A stretch of 64,000 nt of DNA from Cronobacter muytjensii ATCC 51329 (GCF_001277195.1 NZ_CP012268.1:3472001-3536000); one strand, 5' to 3'; positions 8,353-16,736 are shown, counted from the first letter of the stretch. Program-made: numbers and translations. The notes: a model not told the origin generated them from the letters alone.

Positions 8353-9357
8353 ATGACTATCAACCTGAAAAACCGTAATTTCCTGAAGCTGCTTGATTAC
8401 ACCCCGGCGGAGATCCAGTACCTCATCGATCTCGCTATGCAACTCAAAGCCGACAAAAAAGCCGGACGCGAAAAGAAAACGCTGGTCGGCAAAAATATCG
8501 CGCTGATTTTCGAAAAAACCTCCACCCGCACCCGCTGCGCGTTTGAAGTCGGCGCGTTCGACCAGGGCGCGCAGGTGACCTACATCGGGCCGAGCGGCTC
8601 GCAGATAGGCCATAAAGAGTCGATGAAAGATACCGCGCGCGTCCTGGGCCGCATGTATGACGGTATCGAATATCGCGGCTACGGTCAGACGATTGTCGAG
8701 GAGCTGGGCGAATTCGCGGGCGTGCCGGTGTGGAATGGCCTTACCAACGAATTTCACCCGACGCAAATTCTGGCGGATCTAATGACCATGCTGGAACATT
8801 CGCCAGGCAAAACGCTCCCGCAGATCCGCTTCGCCTATCTCGGCGACGCGCGCAACAACATGGGCAACTCGCTGATGGTGGGCGCCGCGAAAATGGGCAT
8901 GGAGATCCGCCTCGTGGCCCCAAAAGCCTTCTGGCCGGAAGAGGAGTTAGTCGAACAGTGCCGCGCCATCGCCGCGCAAACCGGCGCGCGCATCATCCTC
9001 ACGGAACATGTCGATGAAGGCGTGGACGGCGTCGATTTTCTTTATACCGACGTCTGGGTATCGATGGGCGAGCCGAAAGAGGCCTGGGCCGAGCGTGTCG
9101 CGCTGATGAAGCCCTACCAGATCAATCAGGCGGTCATAAAAGCGACCGGCAACCCGAACGTCAAATTTATGCACTGCCTGCCGGCGTTTCATAACGAGCA
9201 CACCACCGTGGGCCGCGAGATTGAAGCCGCCTACGGCCTGAAAGGGCTGGAGGTGACGGAAGAGGTGTTCGAGTCGCCCTGCTCCATCGTGTTTGACGAG
9301 GCGGAAAACCGCATGCACACCATCAAAGCCGTGATGGTGGCGACGCTTGGCGAATAA
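8353..9357 (+). CDS. arcB: Catabolic ornithine carbamoyltransferase ArcB
   Basis: In this cluster the enzyme should run in the phosphorolytic direction, converting citrulline and phosphate to ornithine and carbamoyl phosphate. It has 334 residues, the same as argI, with the same motifs (STRTRCAFE, HPTQILADLMTM, GDARNNMGNS, HCLPAFHN). The two proteins are alike along their whole length, so they are paralogues of one another rather than distant relatives. The catabolic role is inferred from position between arcC and the transporter; sequence alone does not give reaction direction. The gene starts after AAGGATTTCCTC. Confidence 0.92.
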   Translation: MTINLKNRNFLKLLDYTPAEIQYLIDLAMQLKADKKAGREKKTLVGKNIALIFEKTSTRTRCAFEVGAFDQGAQVTYIGPSGSQIGHKESMKDTARVLGRMYDGIEYRGYGQTIVEELGEFAGVPVWNGLTNEFHPTQILADLMTMLEHSPGKTLPQIRFAYLGDARNNMGNSLMVGAAKMGMEIRLVAPKAFWPEEELVEQCRAIAAQTGARIILTEHVDEGVDGVDFLYTDVWVSMGEPKEAWAERVALMKPYQINQAVIKATGNPNVKFMHCLPAFHNEHTTVGREIEAAYGLKGLEVTEEVFESPCSIVFDEAENRMHTIKAVMVATLGE

Positions 9358-9404
9358 CCCCTGCGGGCGCGCCGCCCGCGCGCCCGTTGCTTCGGAGAGA
9401 TCTC

Positions 9405-10808
9405 ATGCACAGGTTTAAATTCCCTTCCGCTTATACGATTTTATTTGTGCTTATCGCGCTGGTGGCGGCGCTGACCTGGGTAGTGCCCGCCGGAAAATAT
9501 CAGATGGCAATGAACGACACGCTCGGCAAAGAGGTGCCGGTCGCGGGCACGTACGCCCCTGTCGAGGCGCATCCGCAGGGCATTACCGCCGTTCTGCTGG
9601 CGCCAGTGGATGGCCTTTACAACCACGTCACCTACGCCGCAGGCGCCATCGACGTGGCGCTGTTTGTGCTGATCATCGGCGGCTTTCTGGGCGTGGTGAA
9701 TAAAACCGGCGCCATTGATGCCGGGATCGAGCGCGTCACCGAGCGCCTGCACGGCAAAGAAGAGTGGATGATCCCCATTCTGATGGCGCTGTTCGCCGCA
9801 GGCGGCACCATCTATGGTATGGCGGAGGAGTCGCTGCCGTTTTATACGCTGCTGGTGCCGGTAATGATGGCCGCGCGTTTTGATCCGCTGGTCGCCGCCG
9901 CCACCGTGCTGCTTGGCGCAGGCATCGGCACGCTCGGCTCCACCATTAACCCCTTCGCGACGGTGATCGCCGCCAACGCCGCAGGCATTCCGTTCACCAG
10001 CGGAATCGGGCTGCGCGTGGCGCTGCTGGTTATCGGCTGGGTTATCTGCGTGGTGTGGGTGATGCGCTACGCGCGGCGCGTGCGCCAGGAGCCATCTTCG
10101 TCTGTCGTGGCGGATCTGATTGAGAGCAACCGCGCGCATTTTCTGGGTAACCAATCCGGCGACAGGATCCCGTTCACCGCCACACGCAAAGTTATTCTGG
10201 TGATCTTCGCCGCCTCGTTTGCCGTGATGATTTACGGCGTAGCGGTGCGCGGCTGGTGGATGGGCGAAATTTCCGGCGTGTTCCTCGCCGCGGCCATTAT
10301 TACCGGCGTCGTGGCGCGCATGAGCGAAGAGGCTTTTACCAGCACCTTTATCGATGGCGCGCGGGACTTGCTCGGCGTGGCGCTGATTATCGGGATTGCG
10401 CGCGGCATCGTGGTGGTGATGGATAACGGCATGATCACGCACACCATTCTGCACAGCGCCGAAAACCTGGTGACCGGGCTCTCCACCACGGTTTTTATCA
10501 ATGTCACGTACTGGCTCGAAGTGCTGCTCTCGTTCCTGGTGCCGTCGTCATCGGGCCTCGCGGTGCTGACGATGCCCATCATGGCCCCGCTCGCCGATTT
10601 CGCCCACGTGGGCCGCGACTTGGTGGTTACAGCCTATCAGTCGGCCTCCGGCATCGTCAATCTCATTACGCCGACGTCAGCGGTCGTGATGGGCGGCCTC
10701 GCTATCGCCCGCGTGCCGTATGTGCGTTATCTGAAATGGGTCGCCCCGCTCATTCTCATCCTGACGGTGTTGAACATGGCCGCGCTCAGCCTCGGCGCGC
10801 TGTTTTAG
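9405..10808 (+). CDS. YfcC-family transporter, putative arginine/ornithine antiporter
   Basis: The 467-residue polytopic protein belongs to the YfcC/DcuC-like basic amino-acid antiporter group. It has about 12 hydrophobic stretches, a periplasmic-looking loop after the first (residues 31-65) and conserved segments such as GGTIYGMAEESLPFY, GAGIGTLGSTINPFAT and FLVPSSSGLAVLTMPIMAPLAD. Its position after arcB makes arginine import coupled to ornithine export the likely job, the part ArcD plays elsewhere. It is not a member of the ArcD APC family. The ATG at 9405 has GGAGAGA upstream and matches the N-terminus MHRFKFPSAYTILF. Confidence 0.85.
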   Translation: MHRFKFPSAYTILFVLIALVAALTWVVPAGKYQMAMNDTLGKEVPVAGTYAPVEAHPQGITAVLLAPVDGLYNHVTYAAGAIDVALFVLIIGGFLGVVNKTGAIDAGIERVTERLHGKEEWMIPILMALFAAGGTIYGMAEESLPFYTLLVPVMMAARFDPLVAAATVLLGAGIGTLGSTINPFATVIAANAAGIPFTSGIGLRVALLVIGWVICVVWVMRYARRVRQEPSSSVVADLIESNRAHFLGNQSGDRIPFTATRKVILVIFAASFAVMIYGVAVRGWWMGEISGVFLAAAIITGVVARMSEEAFTSTFIDGARDLLGVALIIGIARGIVVVMDNGMITHTILHSAENLVTGLSTTVFINVTYWLEVLLSFLVPSSSGLAVLTMPIMAPLADFAHVGRDLVVTAYQSASGIVNLITPTSAVVMGGLAIARVPYVRYLKWVAPLILILTVLNMAALSLGALF

Positions 10809-10977
10809 CGATTCATGGCGTCGCGGCGGTGTCAATCGCGGGCGTCGCGCCGCATGAAACGCCTCCCATTTTTGTAAAAGCCCGTTGTTTATCCGTCTGT
10901 TATGGTTCCCCCGGCGACGGGCCGGGAAAACAATATCGTTTTTCTTCAGCTTTCAACAAGGTAAGGAGTGATGGTCC

Positions 10978-11457
10978 ATGAAGGATTACGGTGATTATTC
11001 CGGGAAAGAGCAGCAGCAGATGGCGGTGTGCCAGCGGCTTATCAGCAATAAAACCTACTGCTCTCAGGAGGAGATCCGGCGCGATATGCAGCGCCAGGGG
11101 TTTAACAATATCAGCCAGTCCTCGGTCTCACGCCTGCTGAAACTGCTGGGTGTGATTAAAATCCGCAACGCCAAAGGACAAAAAATTTATTCCCTGAACC
11201 CCCTGTTGCAGCCCGCGCCTGACGCGGCGCGCGCTATCTCGGAAATGGTGGTGAGCGTGGAACATAACAGCGAGTTTATCCTTGTCCATACGGTGGCGGG
11301 CTACGGTCGCGCGGTAGCGAAAGTGCTGGATTATCATGCGCTGCCGGAGATCCTGGGCGTGGTGGCGGGCAGCAGTATCGTCTGGATAGCGCCGCGCGAC
11401 GTGAAGCGCACGGCGCTGATACACAAGCGCATTAATTACTTACTTGGAATGCATTAA
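10978..11457 (+). CDS. ArgR-family regulator of the arginine degradation cluster, divergent paralogue
   Basis: The 159-residue protein has the ArgR winged-helix N-domain (residues 10-75; SQSSVSRLLKLLG and KIRNAKGQKIYSL correspond to the recognition region) and an ArgR-type C-domain. Against E. coli ArgR the arginine-binding residues have changed: GTIAGDD is here VVAGSS (128-133), replacing both aspartates, and Gln106 aligns with Arg111. It may therefore respond to another signal, or act as a partner of the housekeeping ArgR. It follows the transporter by 170 bp that could hold its own promoter; AAGGAG precedes the ATG. Regulation of the arc genes is inferred from linkage. Confidence 0.88.
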   Translation: MKDYGDYSGKEQQQMAVCQRLISNKTYCSQEEIRRDMQRQGFNNISQSSVSRLLKLLGVIKIRNAKGQKIYSLNPLLQPAPDAARAISEMVVSVEHNSEFILVHTVAGYGRAVAKVLDYHALPEILGVVAGSSIVWIAPRDVKRTALIHKRINYLLGMH

Positions 11458-11502
11458 TATTCACAGCAATCGATTCCTGGCGACAAAGCGTGCATTTCCT
11501 GC

Positions 11503-11530
11503 TTGTCAGCCAATCGCACTTGCGTATAAT
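11503..11530 (+). promoter_or_regulatory. pyrLBI promoter
   Basis: TTGTCA (11503-11508) and a perfect TATAAT (11525-11530) are 16 bp apart, about 25 bp before the pyrL start codon. Confidence 0.8.
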
Positions 11531-11555
11531 GCCGGGCAATTTGCCGGAGGGAAGC

Positions 11556-11660
11556 ATGGTCCAGTGTGTTCGACAATTTGTCTTACCGCGTCGTCAGAAA
11601 GCTGACGGCCAGGCCGTTGCTCTTTCCGTTCCAGAATTGCTGATAAAAGCCCCTCAATGA
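11556..11660 (+). CDS. pyrL: pyrBI operon leader peptide PyrL
   Basis: This 34-codon leader begins MVQCVRQFVLPRRQK, nearly identical to the start of E. coli PyrL, and is preceded by CCGGAGGGAAGC. The stop codon lies inside the left arm and loop of the attenuator. In the known mechanism, coupled translation of this peptide reports UTP levels: when UTP is low, RNA polymerase pauses at U-rich stretches, the ribosome catches up and prevents the terminator from forming. The C-terminal half (ADGQAVALSVPELLIKAPQ) differs from E. coli. Confidence 0.88.
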   Translation: MVQCVRQFVLPRRQKADGQAVALSVPELLIKAPQ

Positions 11661-11676
11661 GGGGCTTTTTTTTGTC
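11643..11676 (+). terminator. pyrBI attenuator
   Basis: The stem AAGCCCCTC / GAGGGGCTT has an AAT loop and is followed by eight T residues at 11667-11674. It lies 40 bp before pyrB and overlaps the end of pyrL, as an attenuator must. Confidence 0.9.
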
Positions 11677-11711
11677 CAGCGTTTGTCCGCCGGCCTGAAG
11701 AGGAGACAGAA

Positions 11712-12647
11712 ATGGCTAATCCGCTTTATCAAAAACACATTATTTCCATCAACGATCTCAGCCGCGCCGAGCTTGAGCTGGTGCTGGAGACGGCGGCGAA
11801 GCTCAAGGCGAACCCGCAGCCGGAGCTTTTGAAGCATAAAGTGATCGCCAGCTGCTTCTTCGAAGCCTCCACCCGCACCCGCCTGTCGTTTGAAACCTCC
11901 ATGCACCGCCTGGGCGCGGCGGTGGTCGGTTTCTCCGACAGCAGCAACACGTCGCTTGGCAAAAAGGGCGAAACCCTGGCGGACACGATTTCGGTTATCA
12001 GCACCTATGTGGATGCCATCGTGATGCGTCACCCGCAGGAGGGCGCGGCGCGTCTCGCCACTGAGTTTTCCGGCGGCGTGCCGGTGCTGAACGCGGGCGA
12101 CGGCGCCAATCAGCACCCGACGCAGACGCTGCTTGATCTCTTTACCATTCAGGAGACTCAGGGGCGGCTGGAAAACCTTACCATCGCGATGGTCGGCGAT
12201 CTGAAATATGGCCGCACGGTCCATTCACTGGCCCAGGCGCTGGCGAAATTCAACGGCAACCGCTTCTGCTTTATCGCGCCGGACGCGCTGGCGATGCCGC
12301 AATATATCCTCGATATGCTGGATGAAAAAGGCATCGCCTGGAGCCAGCACGGCGCCATTGAGGATGTGGTGCAGGAGGTAGATATCCTCTACATGACTCG
12401 CGTACAGAAAGAGCGCCTCGACCCGTCCGAATACGCCAACGTGAAGGCGCAGTTTGTGCTGCGCGCCGCCGATCTTCAGGGGGCGCGCGCCAACATGAAA
12501 GTGCTGCACCCGCTGCCGCGCATCGATGAAATTACGACCGACGTGGATAAAACGCCGCACGCCTGGTATTTCCAGCAGGCGGGCAACGGCATTTTCGCCC
12601 GTCAGGCGCTGCTGGCGCTGGTACTGAATCGCGATTTAGATCTGTAA
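11712..12647 (+). CDS. pyrB: Aspartate carbamoyltransferase catalytic subunit PyrB
   Basis: It condenses carbamoyl phosphate with aspartate, committing carbon to pyrimidines. The 311-residue protein shows STRTRLSFETS (carbamoyl phosphate), the SLGKKGETLAD lysine loop, HPTQTLLDLFTI and HPLPRIDEI. It forms the c6r6 holoenzyme with PyrI, encoded 10 bp downstream. The ribosome binding site is AGAGGAGACAG. Confidence 0.97.
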   Translation: MANPLYQKHIISINDLSRAELELVLETAAKLKANPQPELLKHKVIASCFFEASTRTRLSFETSMHRLGAAVVGFSDSSNTSLGKKGETLADTISVISTYVDAIVMRHPQEGAARLATEFSGGVPVLNAGDGANQHPTQTLLDLFTIQETQGRLENLTIAMVGDLKYGRTVHSLAQALAKFNGNRFCFIAPDALAMPQYILDMLDEKGIAWSQHGAIEDVVQEVDILYMTRVQKERLDPSEYANVKAQFVLRAADLQGARANMKVLHPLPRIDEITTDVDKTPHAWYFQQAGNGIFARQALLALVLNRDLDL

Positions 12648-12657
12648 GGAGAAGCCC

Positions 12658-13119
12658 ATGACCCATGACAACAAACTTCAGGTAGAAGCCATTCGCCGCG
12701 GTACGGTGATTGACCATATCCCGGCGCAGGTTGGCTTCAAGCTGCTTTCCCTGTTTAAGCTTACCGAAACGGATCAGCGCATCACCATCGGTCTGAACCT
12801 GCCCTCCGGCGAGATGGGGCGTAAAGATCTGATTAAGATTGAAAACACCTTCCTGACCGAGGAGCAGGTCAACCAGCTCGCGCTCTACGCGCCGCAGGCG
12901 ACGGTGAACCGCATCGACGATTACGAGGTGGTGGGCAAGAGCAAACCGAGCCTGCCGGATCGCATCGAAAATGTGCTGGTCTGCCCGAACGGCAACTGCA
13001 TCAGCCGCATCGAGCCGGTGTCGTCGAGCTTCGCGGTAAAAACCCGCGGCGAGGCGGTGCAGCTGAAGTGCAAATATTGCGAGAAAGAGTTCGCCCGCCA
13101 CGTCGTGCTGGCGGATTAA
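12658..13119 (+). CDS. pyrI: Aspartate carbamoyltransferase regulatory subunit PyrI
   Basis: This 153-residue subunit binds CTP and ATP and gives the enzyme its allosteric control. The zinc-binding C-domain shows four cysteines in the expected pattern (CPNGNC near 109-114 and CKYC near 137-140). The N-terminal nucleotide-binding residues (VEAIRRGTVIDHIPAQ) are conserved. AAGGAG precedes the start. Confidence 0.97.
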   Translation: MTHDNKLQVEAIRRGTVIDHIPAQVGFKLLSLFKLTETDQRITIGLNLPSGEMGRKDLIKIENTFLTEEQVNQLALYAPQATVNRIDDYEVVGKSKPSLPDRIENVLVCPNGNCISRIEPVSSSFAVKTRGEAVQLKCKYCEKEFARHVVLAD

Positions 13120-13192
13120 TTGTGGCTGGCAAAGGCCTTACGGCTCCCTATAATGAGCGGGAGCCTTACCGCTGTTAACTTCAGGAGAAATT

Positions 13193-13579
13193 ATGTCCCG
13201 CACTATCGCCACGGAAAATGCACCCGCCGCTATCGGCCCTTACGTTCAGGCTGTCGATTTGGGCAACATGGTTATCACCTCCGGGCAGATCCCGGTTGAT
13301 CCGAAATCCGGCAGCGTGCCGGACGACATCGCCGCTCAGGCGCGCCAGTCGCTCGATAACGTGAAAGCGATTATCGAAGCCGCGGGCCTGAAGGTGGGCG
13401 ATATCGTGAAAACCACGGTATTCGTGAAAGATCTGAACGATTTCGCCACGGTTAACGCGACTTATGAAGCGTTTTTCACCGAGCATAACGCCACCTTCCC
13501 GGCGCGTTCCTGCGTGGAAGTGGCCCGTCTGCCGAAAGATGTGAAAATCGAAATCGAAGCGATCGCCGTTCGTCGCTAA
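13193..13579 (+). CDS. ridA: 2-iminobutanoate/2-iminopropanoate deaminase RidA
   Basis: RidA hydrolyses reactive enamine/imine intermediates released by PLP enzymes such as threonine dehydratase. The 128-residue protein has the YjgF signature block (SCVEVARLPKDVKIEIEAIA), with the conserved Arg in the motif FPARSCVEVA. A TATAAT at 13149-13154 suggests its own promoter, as it is 73 bp from pyrI. Orthologous to E. coli yjgF, which occupies the same place after pyrI. Confidence 0.96.
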   Translation: MSRTIATENAPAAIGPYVQAVDLGNMVITSGQIPVDPKSGSVPDDIAAQARQSLDNVKAIIEAAGLKVGDIVKTTVFVKDLNDFATVNATYEAFFTEHNATFPARSCVEVARLPKDVKIEIEAIAVRR

Positions 13580-13599
13580 GCGCCGCTGCCGTGAAAAGA

Positions 13600-13628
13600 A
13601 AAAGCACCGCGAGCGGTGCTTTTTTTAT
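13600..13628. terminator. Terminator shared by ridA and ygiQ
   Basis: The stem AGCACCGC / GCGGTGCT has a two-base loop, six T residues on its right and A-rich sequence on its left. It lies between convergent genes and can stop transcription both ways. Confidence 0.88.
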
Positions 13629-13632
13629 GGCC

Positions 13633-15786
13633 TTAGCGCGCCGCTTTTTTCGTTTTCGCCAGCGCCTGACGCTGATGGCTGACCGGCGTGTGTGTGGTTA
13701 ATGCCGGCTGGGTTTTGCGGTACTGACGCTTCGCCGCGCGCATCTCCTCTATCGTCGGCGCAGGCACCAGACAGTCGCGACGCCCGCCTATCAGATGCTT
13801 TTTGCCCATCGCTTCCAGCGCCTCGCGGATAAGCGGCCAGTTGGCCGGATCGTGATAGCGCAACAGCGCTTTATGCAGGCGGCGCTGGCGGTCGCCTTTC
13901 GGTACTACCACCTCTTCGCTCTTGTAGCCGATTTTCCCGAGCGGGTTTTTACCGGTGTAATACATGGTGGTCGAGTTGGCGAGCGGCGACGGATAAAAGT
14001 TCTGCACCTGATCGAGCCGGAAGCGGCGCTGTTTGAGCCACAGCGCCAGATTCACCATGTCTTCGTCGCGCGTGCCGGGGTGCGCTGAGATAAAGTACGG
14101 GATCAGATACTGCTCTTTTCCCGCCTGTTTCGAGTAGGTATCGAAGAGTTGTTTAAAGCGATCATAGCTCCCCATACCCGGCTTCATCATTTTCGACAGC
14201 GGCCCCGCTTCGGTGTGCTCCGGCGCTATCTTCAGATAACCGCCGACGTGGTGCGTCGCCAGCTCTTTGATATAGCGCGGATCCTCCACCGCCAGATCGT
14301 AACGCACGCCGGAGGCGATCAGGATCTTCTTAATACCTTTCAGATCGCGCGCGCGGCGGTACAGATTGATCGTCGGCGTATGATCGGTATCCATATGCGG
14401 GCAAATATCCGGGTAGACGCACGACAGGCGGCGGCAGGTCTGCTCAGCGCGCGGCGAGGTGCAGCGCAGCATATACATGTTGGCCGTCGGCCCGCCGAGA
14501 TCGGAAATCACGCCGGTAAAGCCGGGCACCGCATCGCGGATCGCCTCGATCTCATTAATGATGGAGTCTTCCGAGCGACTCTGGATGATGCGCCCTTCAT
14601 GCTCGGTGATGGAGCAGAACGAACAGCCGCCGAAGCAGCCGCGCATGATATTCACCGAAAAACGGATCATCTCATACGCCGGAATGCGCTTTTTGCCGTA
14701 GGCCGGGTGCGGCACACGCTGGTACGGCAGCGCGAACACGCTGTCCATCTCTTCGGTCGAGAGCGGAATGGCGGGCGGGTTGATCCAGATATAGCGGTCG
14801 CCGTGCTTTTGCATCAGCGCACGCGCGCAGCCGGGGTTGGTTTCGTGGTGCAGAATGCGTGAGGCGTGCGCGTACAGCACTTTGTCGCCCTTCACTTTTT
14901 CATAAGACGGCAGCAGCACGTAGGTTTTCTCCCACGGCTTCGGGCGCGGCGGCTGTACGGTGACGCTTTTCGCCGTCGGTTTCTCTGGTTTGTTGCCGTC
15001 GGCGCAGGGCAGATCGTCGCCGTAAGGATGCGGGATCGGATCGATTCGCCCCGGCGTGTCGAGGCGGGTTGAGTCCACTCCTGCCCAGCCCGGCAGCGCT
15101 TCTTTGAGCATAATCGCCGTATTGCGCACCTCGCGGATCGCGCTGATCGGCTCGCCCATCGCCAGACGGTGCGCCACTTCCACCAGCGGGCGCTCGCCGT
15201 TGCCGAAAATCAGCATGTCGGCTTTGGAATCCACCAGCACCGAGCGGCGCACCGTATCAGACCAGTAATCGTAATGCGCGGTGCGGCGCAGGCTCGCTTC
15301 AATACCGCCCAGGATAACCGGCACATCGCGCCAGGCCTCTTTGCAGCGCTGGGTATAGACCAGCGTGGCGCGATCCGGGCGCTTCCCCGCCTCGTTATCC
15401 GGCGTGTAAGCGTCGTCGTGGCGCAGTTTGCGATCCGCTGTGTAACGATTGATCATCGAATCCATATTCCCGGCGGTCACGCCGAAAAACAGGTTCGGTT
15501 TGCCAAGCCGCATGAAGTCGTCTTTGGTGTTCCAGTCCGGCTGCGCGATGATCCCGACGCGAAAGCCCTGCGCCTCCAGCATACGGCCGCAAATGGCCAT
15601 GCCGAAACTGGGGTGGTCAACATAGGCGTCGCCGGTGACAAGAATAATGTCGCAACTGTCCCAGCCGAGCAGATCCATCTCCTCGCGCGACATCGGTAAA
15701 AAGGGCGCAGGCCCAAAGCAGGCCGCCCAATACTGGGGCCAGGAGAACAGATCGCGATCCGGCTGGATCAGGCTCAGGGAACTCAT
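13633..15786 (-). CDS. ygiQ: YgiQ family radical SAM protein
   Basis: The 717-residue protein has an N-terminal domain of about 300 residues, then a radical SAM core with the cluster motif CFGGCSFC (CxxxCxxC) and the preceding MRG, and a basic C-terminal tail rich in Lys, Arg and Thr. The reaction catalysed is unknown. The ATG at 15786 (MSSLSLIQPDRDLFSW) matches the family; the frame extends seven codons further without support. In E. coli ygiQ is far from ridA, so its presence here marks a change in gene order. Confidence 0.93.
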   Translation of the reverse strand: MSSLSLIQPDRDLFSWPQYWAACFGPAPFLPMSREEMDLLGWDSCDIILVTGDAYVDHPSFGMAICGRMLEAQGFRVGIIAQPDWNTKDDFMRLGKPNLFFGVTAGNMDSMINRYTADRKLRHDDAYTPDNEAGKRPDRATLVYTQRCKEAWRDVPVILGGIEASLRRTAHYDYWSDTVRRSVLVDSKADMLIFGNGERPLVEVAHRLAMGEPISAIREVRNTAIMLKEALPGWAGVDSTRLDTPGRIDPIPHPYGDDLPCADGNKPEKPTAKSVTVQPPRPKPWEKTYVLLPSYEKVKGDKVLYAHASRILHHETNPGCARALMQKHGDRYIWINPPAIPLSTEEMDSVFALPYQRVPHPAYGKKRIPAYEMIRFSVNIMRGCFGGCSFCSITEHEGRIIQSRSEDSIINEIEAIRDAVPGFTGVISDLGGPTANMYMLRCTSPRAEQTCRRLSCVYPDICPHMDTDHTPTINLYRRARDLKGIKKILIASGVRYDLAVEDPRYIKELATHHVGGYLKIAPEHTEAGPLSKMMKPGMGSYDRFKQLFDTYSKQAGKEQYLIPYFISAHPGTRDEDMVNLALWLKQRRFRLDQVQNFYPSPLANSTTMYYTGKNPLGKIGYKSEEVVVPKGDRQRRLHKALLRYHDPANWPLIREALEAMGKKHLIGGRRDCLVPAPTIEEMRAAKRQYRKTQPALTTHTPVSHQRQALAKTKKAAR

Positions 15787-15908
15787 AGTGCTTCCGGAAA
15801 ATGGCAAAAAATCGACAAAGGGCGGCGATTATACGTCCGAAAGCAACAAGAAAAGAAGGGTTATTCTGCGGAAAAAAGCATCGCGCCCGTTCCCGCAGTG
15901 AGGCTCGC

Positions 15909-16670
15909 TTATTTACTGTGCCAGTAGGCTGCCGCGCGCATCAGCTGGGCGTTGACGCGCCCTTCAAACGGCTCGCTTAACTGCTTAACGGCTCTGCCTT
16001 CGCCGGTTATCCACAGGTAATAATCCTCCTGCGGCACGGTCAGCGCGGCGAGTTTTGTTGCGACCGCCTGGGTGTCATGGCCGATAACCCACTGAATATT
16101 AAATTCGTCGAGGTGCGCCAGGTAGCCCTTCAGCGATTCGTCAGACACTGTCACCATCGCTTCGACATGTACCGGTTTGGGCTGCGCGCGGAGCGCTTCC
16201 AGACGACGGCGCAGCGCCGGCATGCCGGATTCATCGCACACATAAAGCTGCCAGGCGTAATCTTCCGGCACCACCAGCGAGCCGCGCGGCCCGCCGATGA
16301 ACAGCGTGTCGCCAGGCTTTGCGGCCACGGCCCAGTCGCTCGCCACGCCGGATTCGTGCACATAAAAATCGAGCGTCAGCTGCTGGCGCGCCTCGTCAAA
16401 GAGCGGCGTGTAGTCGCGTGACGGCGGACGCACGTCGCCTGCCCAGACGATGCCCTCATCCGTCACCTCTGGCGGCACAAACGGCACGCCGTCCTGCGGG
16501 AAGAACACTTTGACATGATCGTCGAAACCGCGAGAGCTGAAGCCCGCGAGCGATTCGCCGCCGAACACGACACGCTGAAAACCACTGACGCGTTCGCTCT
16601 CAAGCACGGTAAGTTCACGAAAACGCAGCTCGTTACGGACGCGCTGCGGAAATTGAGTTCTCTGATTCAT
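15909..16670 (-). CDS. yqjH: NADPH-dependent ferric-chelate reductase YqjH (siderophore-interacting protein)
   Basis: YqjH reduces ferric iron bound to siderophores such as enterobactin, releasing it in the cytoplasm. The 253-residue protein has the FAD-binding beta-barrel block RDYTPLFDEARQQLTLDFYVH near residues 84-104 and a C-terminal nucleotide-binding half (SIP_C). The start at 16670 gives the usual N-terminus MNQRTQFPQRVRNELRFREL. A Fur box and a YqjI-type palindrome lie upstream, and yqjI is divergent, as in E. coli. Confidence 0.93.
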   Translation of the reverse strand: MNQRTQFPQRVRNELRFRELTVLESERVSGFQRVVFGGESLAGFSSRGFDDHVKVFFPQDGVPFVPPEVTDEGIVWAGDVRPPSRDYTPLFDEARQQLTLDFYVHESGVASDWAVAAKPGDTLFIGGPRGSLVVPEDYAWQLYVCDESGMPALRRRLEALRAQPKPVHVEAMVTVSDESLKGYLAHLDEFNIQWVIGHDTQAVATKLAALTVPQEDYYLWITGEGRAVKQLSEPFEGRVNAQLMRAAAYWHSK

Positions 16671-16700
16671 CATCAACCTGCCAACGTAAACGGTAAATTC

Positions 16701-16709
16701 GATATATCT
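16701..16709. promoter_or_regulatory. YqjI-type operator candidate (yqjH side)
   Basis: The perfect palindrome GATATATC at 16701-16708 lies about 30 bp before yqjH. The same core recurs on the yqjI side (16883-16892). A repeated palindrome on both sides of the divergent pair is what an autoregulated YqjI operator should look like; the assignment is by position. Confidence 0.55.
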
Positions 16710-16717
16710 AAATTTTC

Positions 16718-16736
16718 GTAAATGATAATGATTGCC
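16718..16736. promoter_or_regulatory. Fur box upstream of yqjH
   Basis: GTAAATGATAATGATTGCC matches the 19-bp Fur consensus at 14 positions, including the central ATGATAATGATT run. It lies about 50 bp before yqjH and fits iron repression of a ferric reductase. Confidence 0.75.

Noticed and set aside
9441..10454. 337-codon open frame antisense to the YfcC-like transporter
   Set aside because: It is a shadow of a hydrophobic gene, giving a His/Asn/Arg-rich translation unlike any protein.
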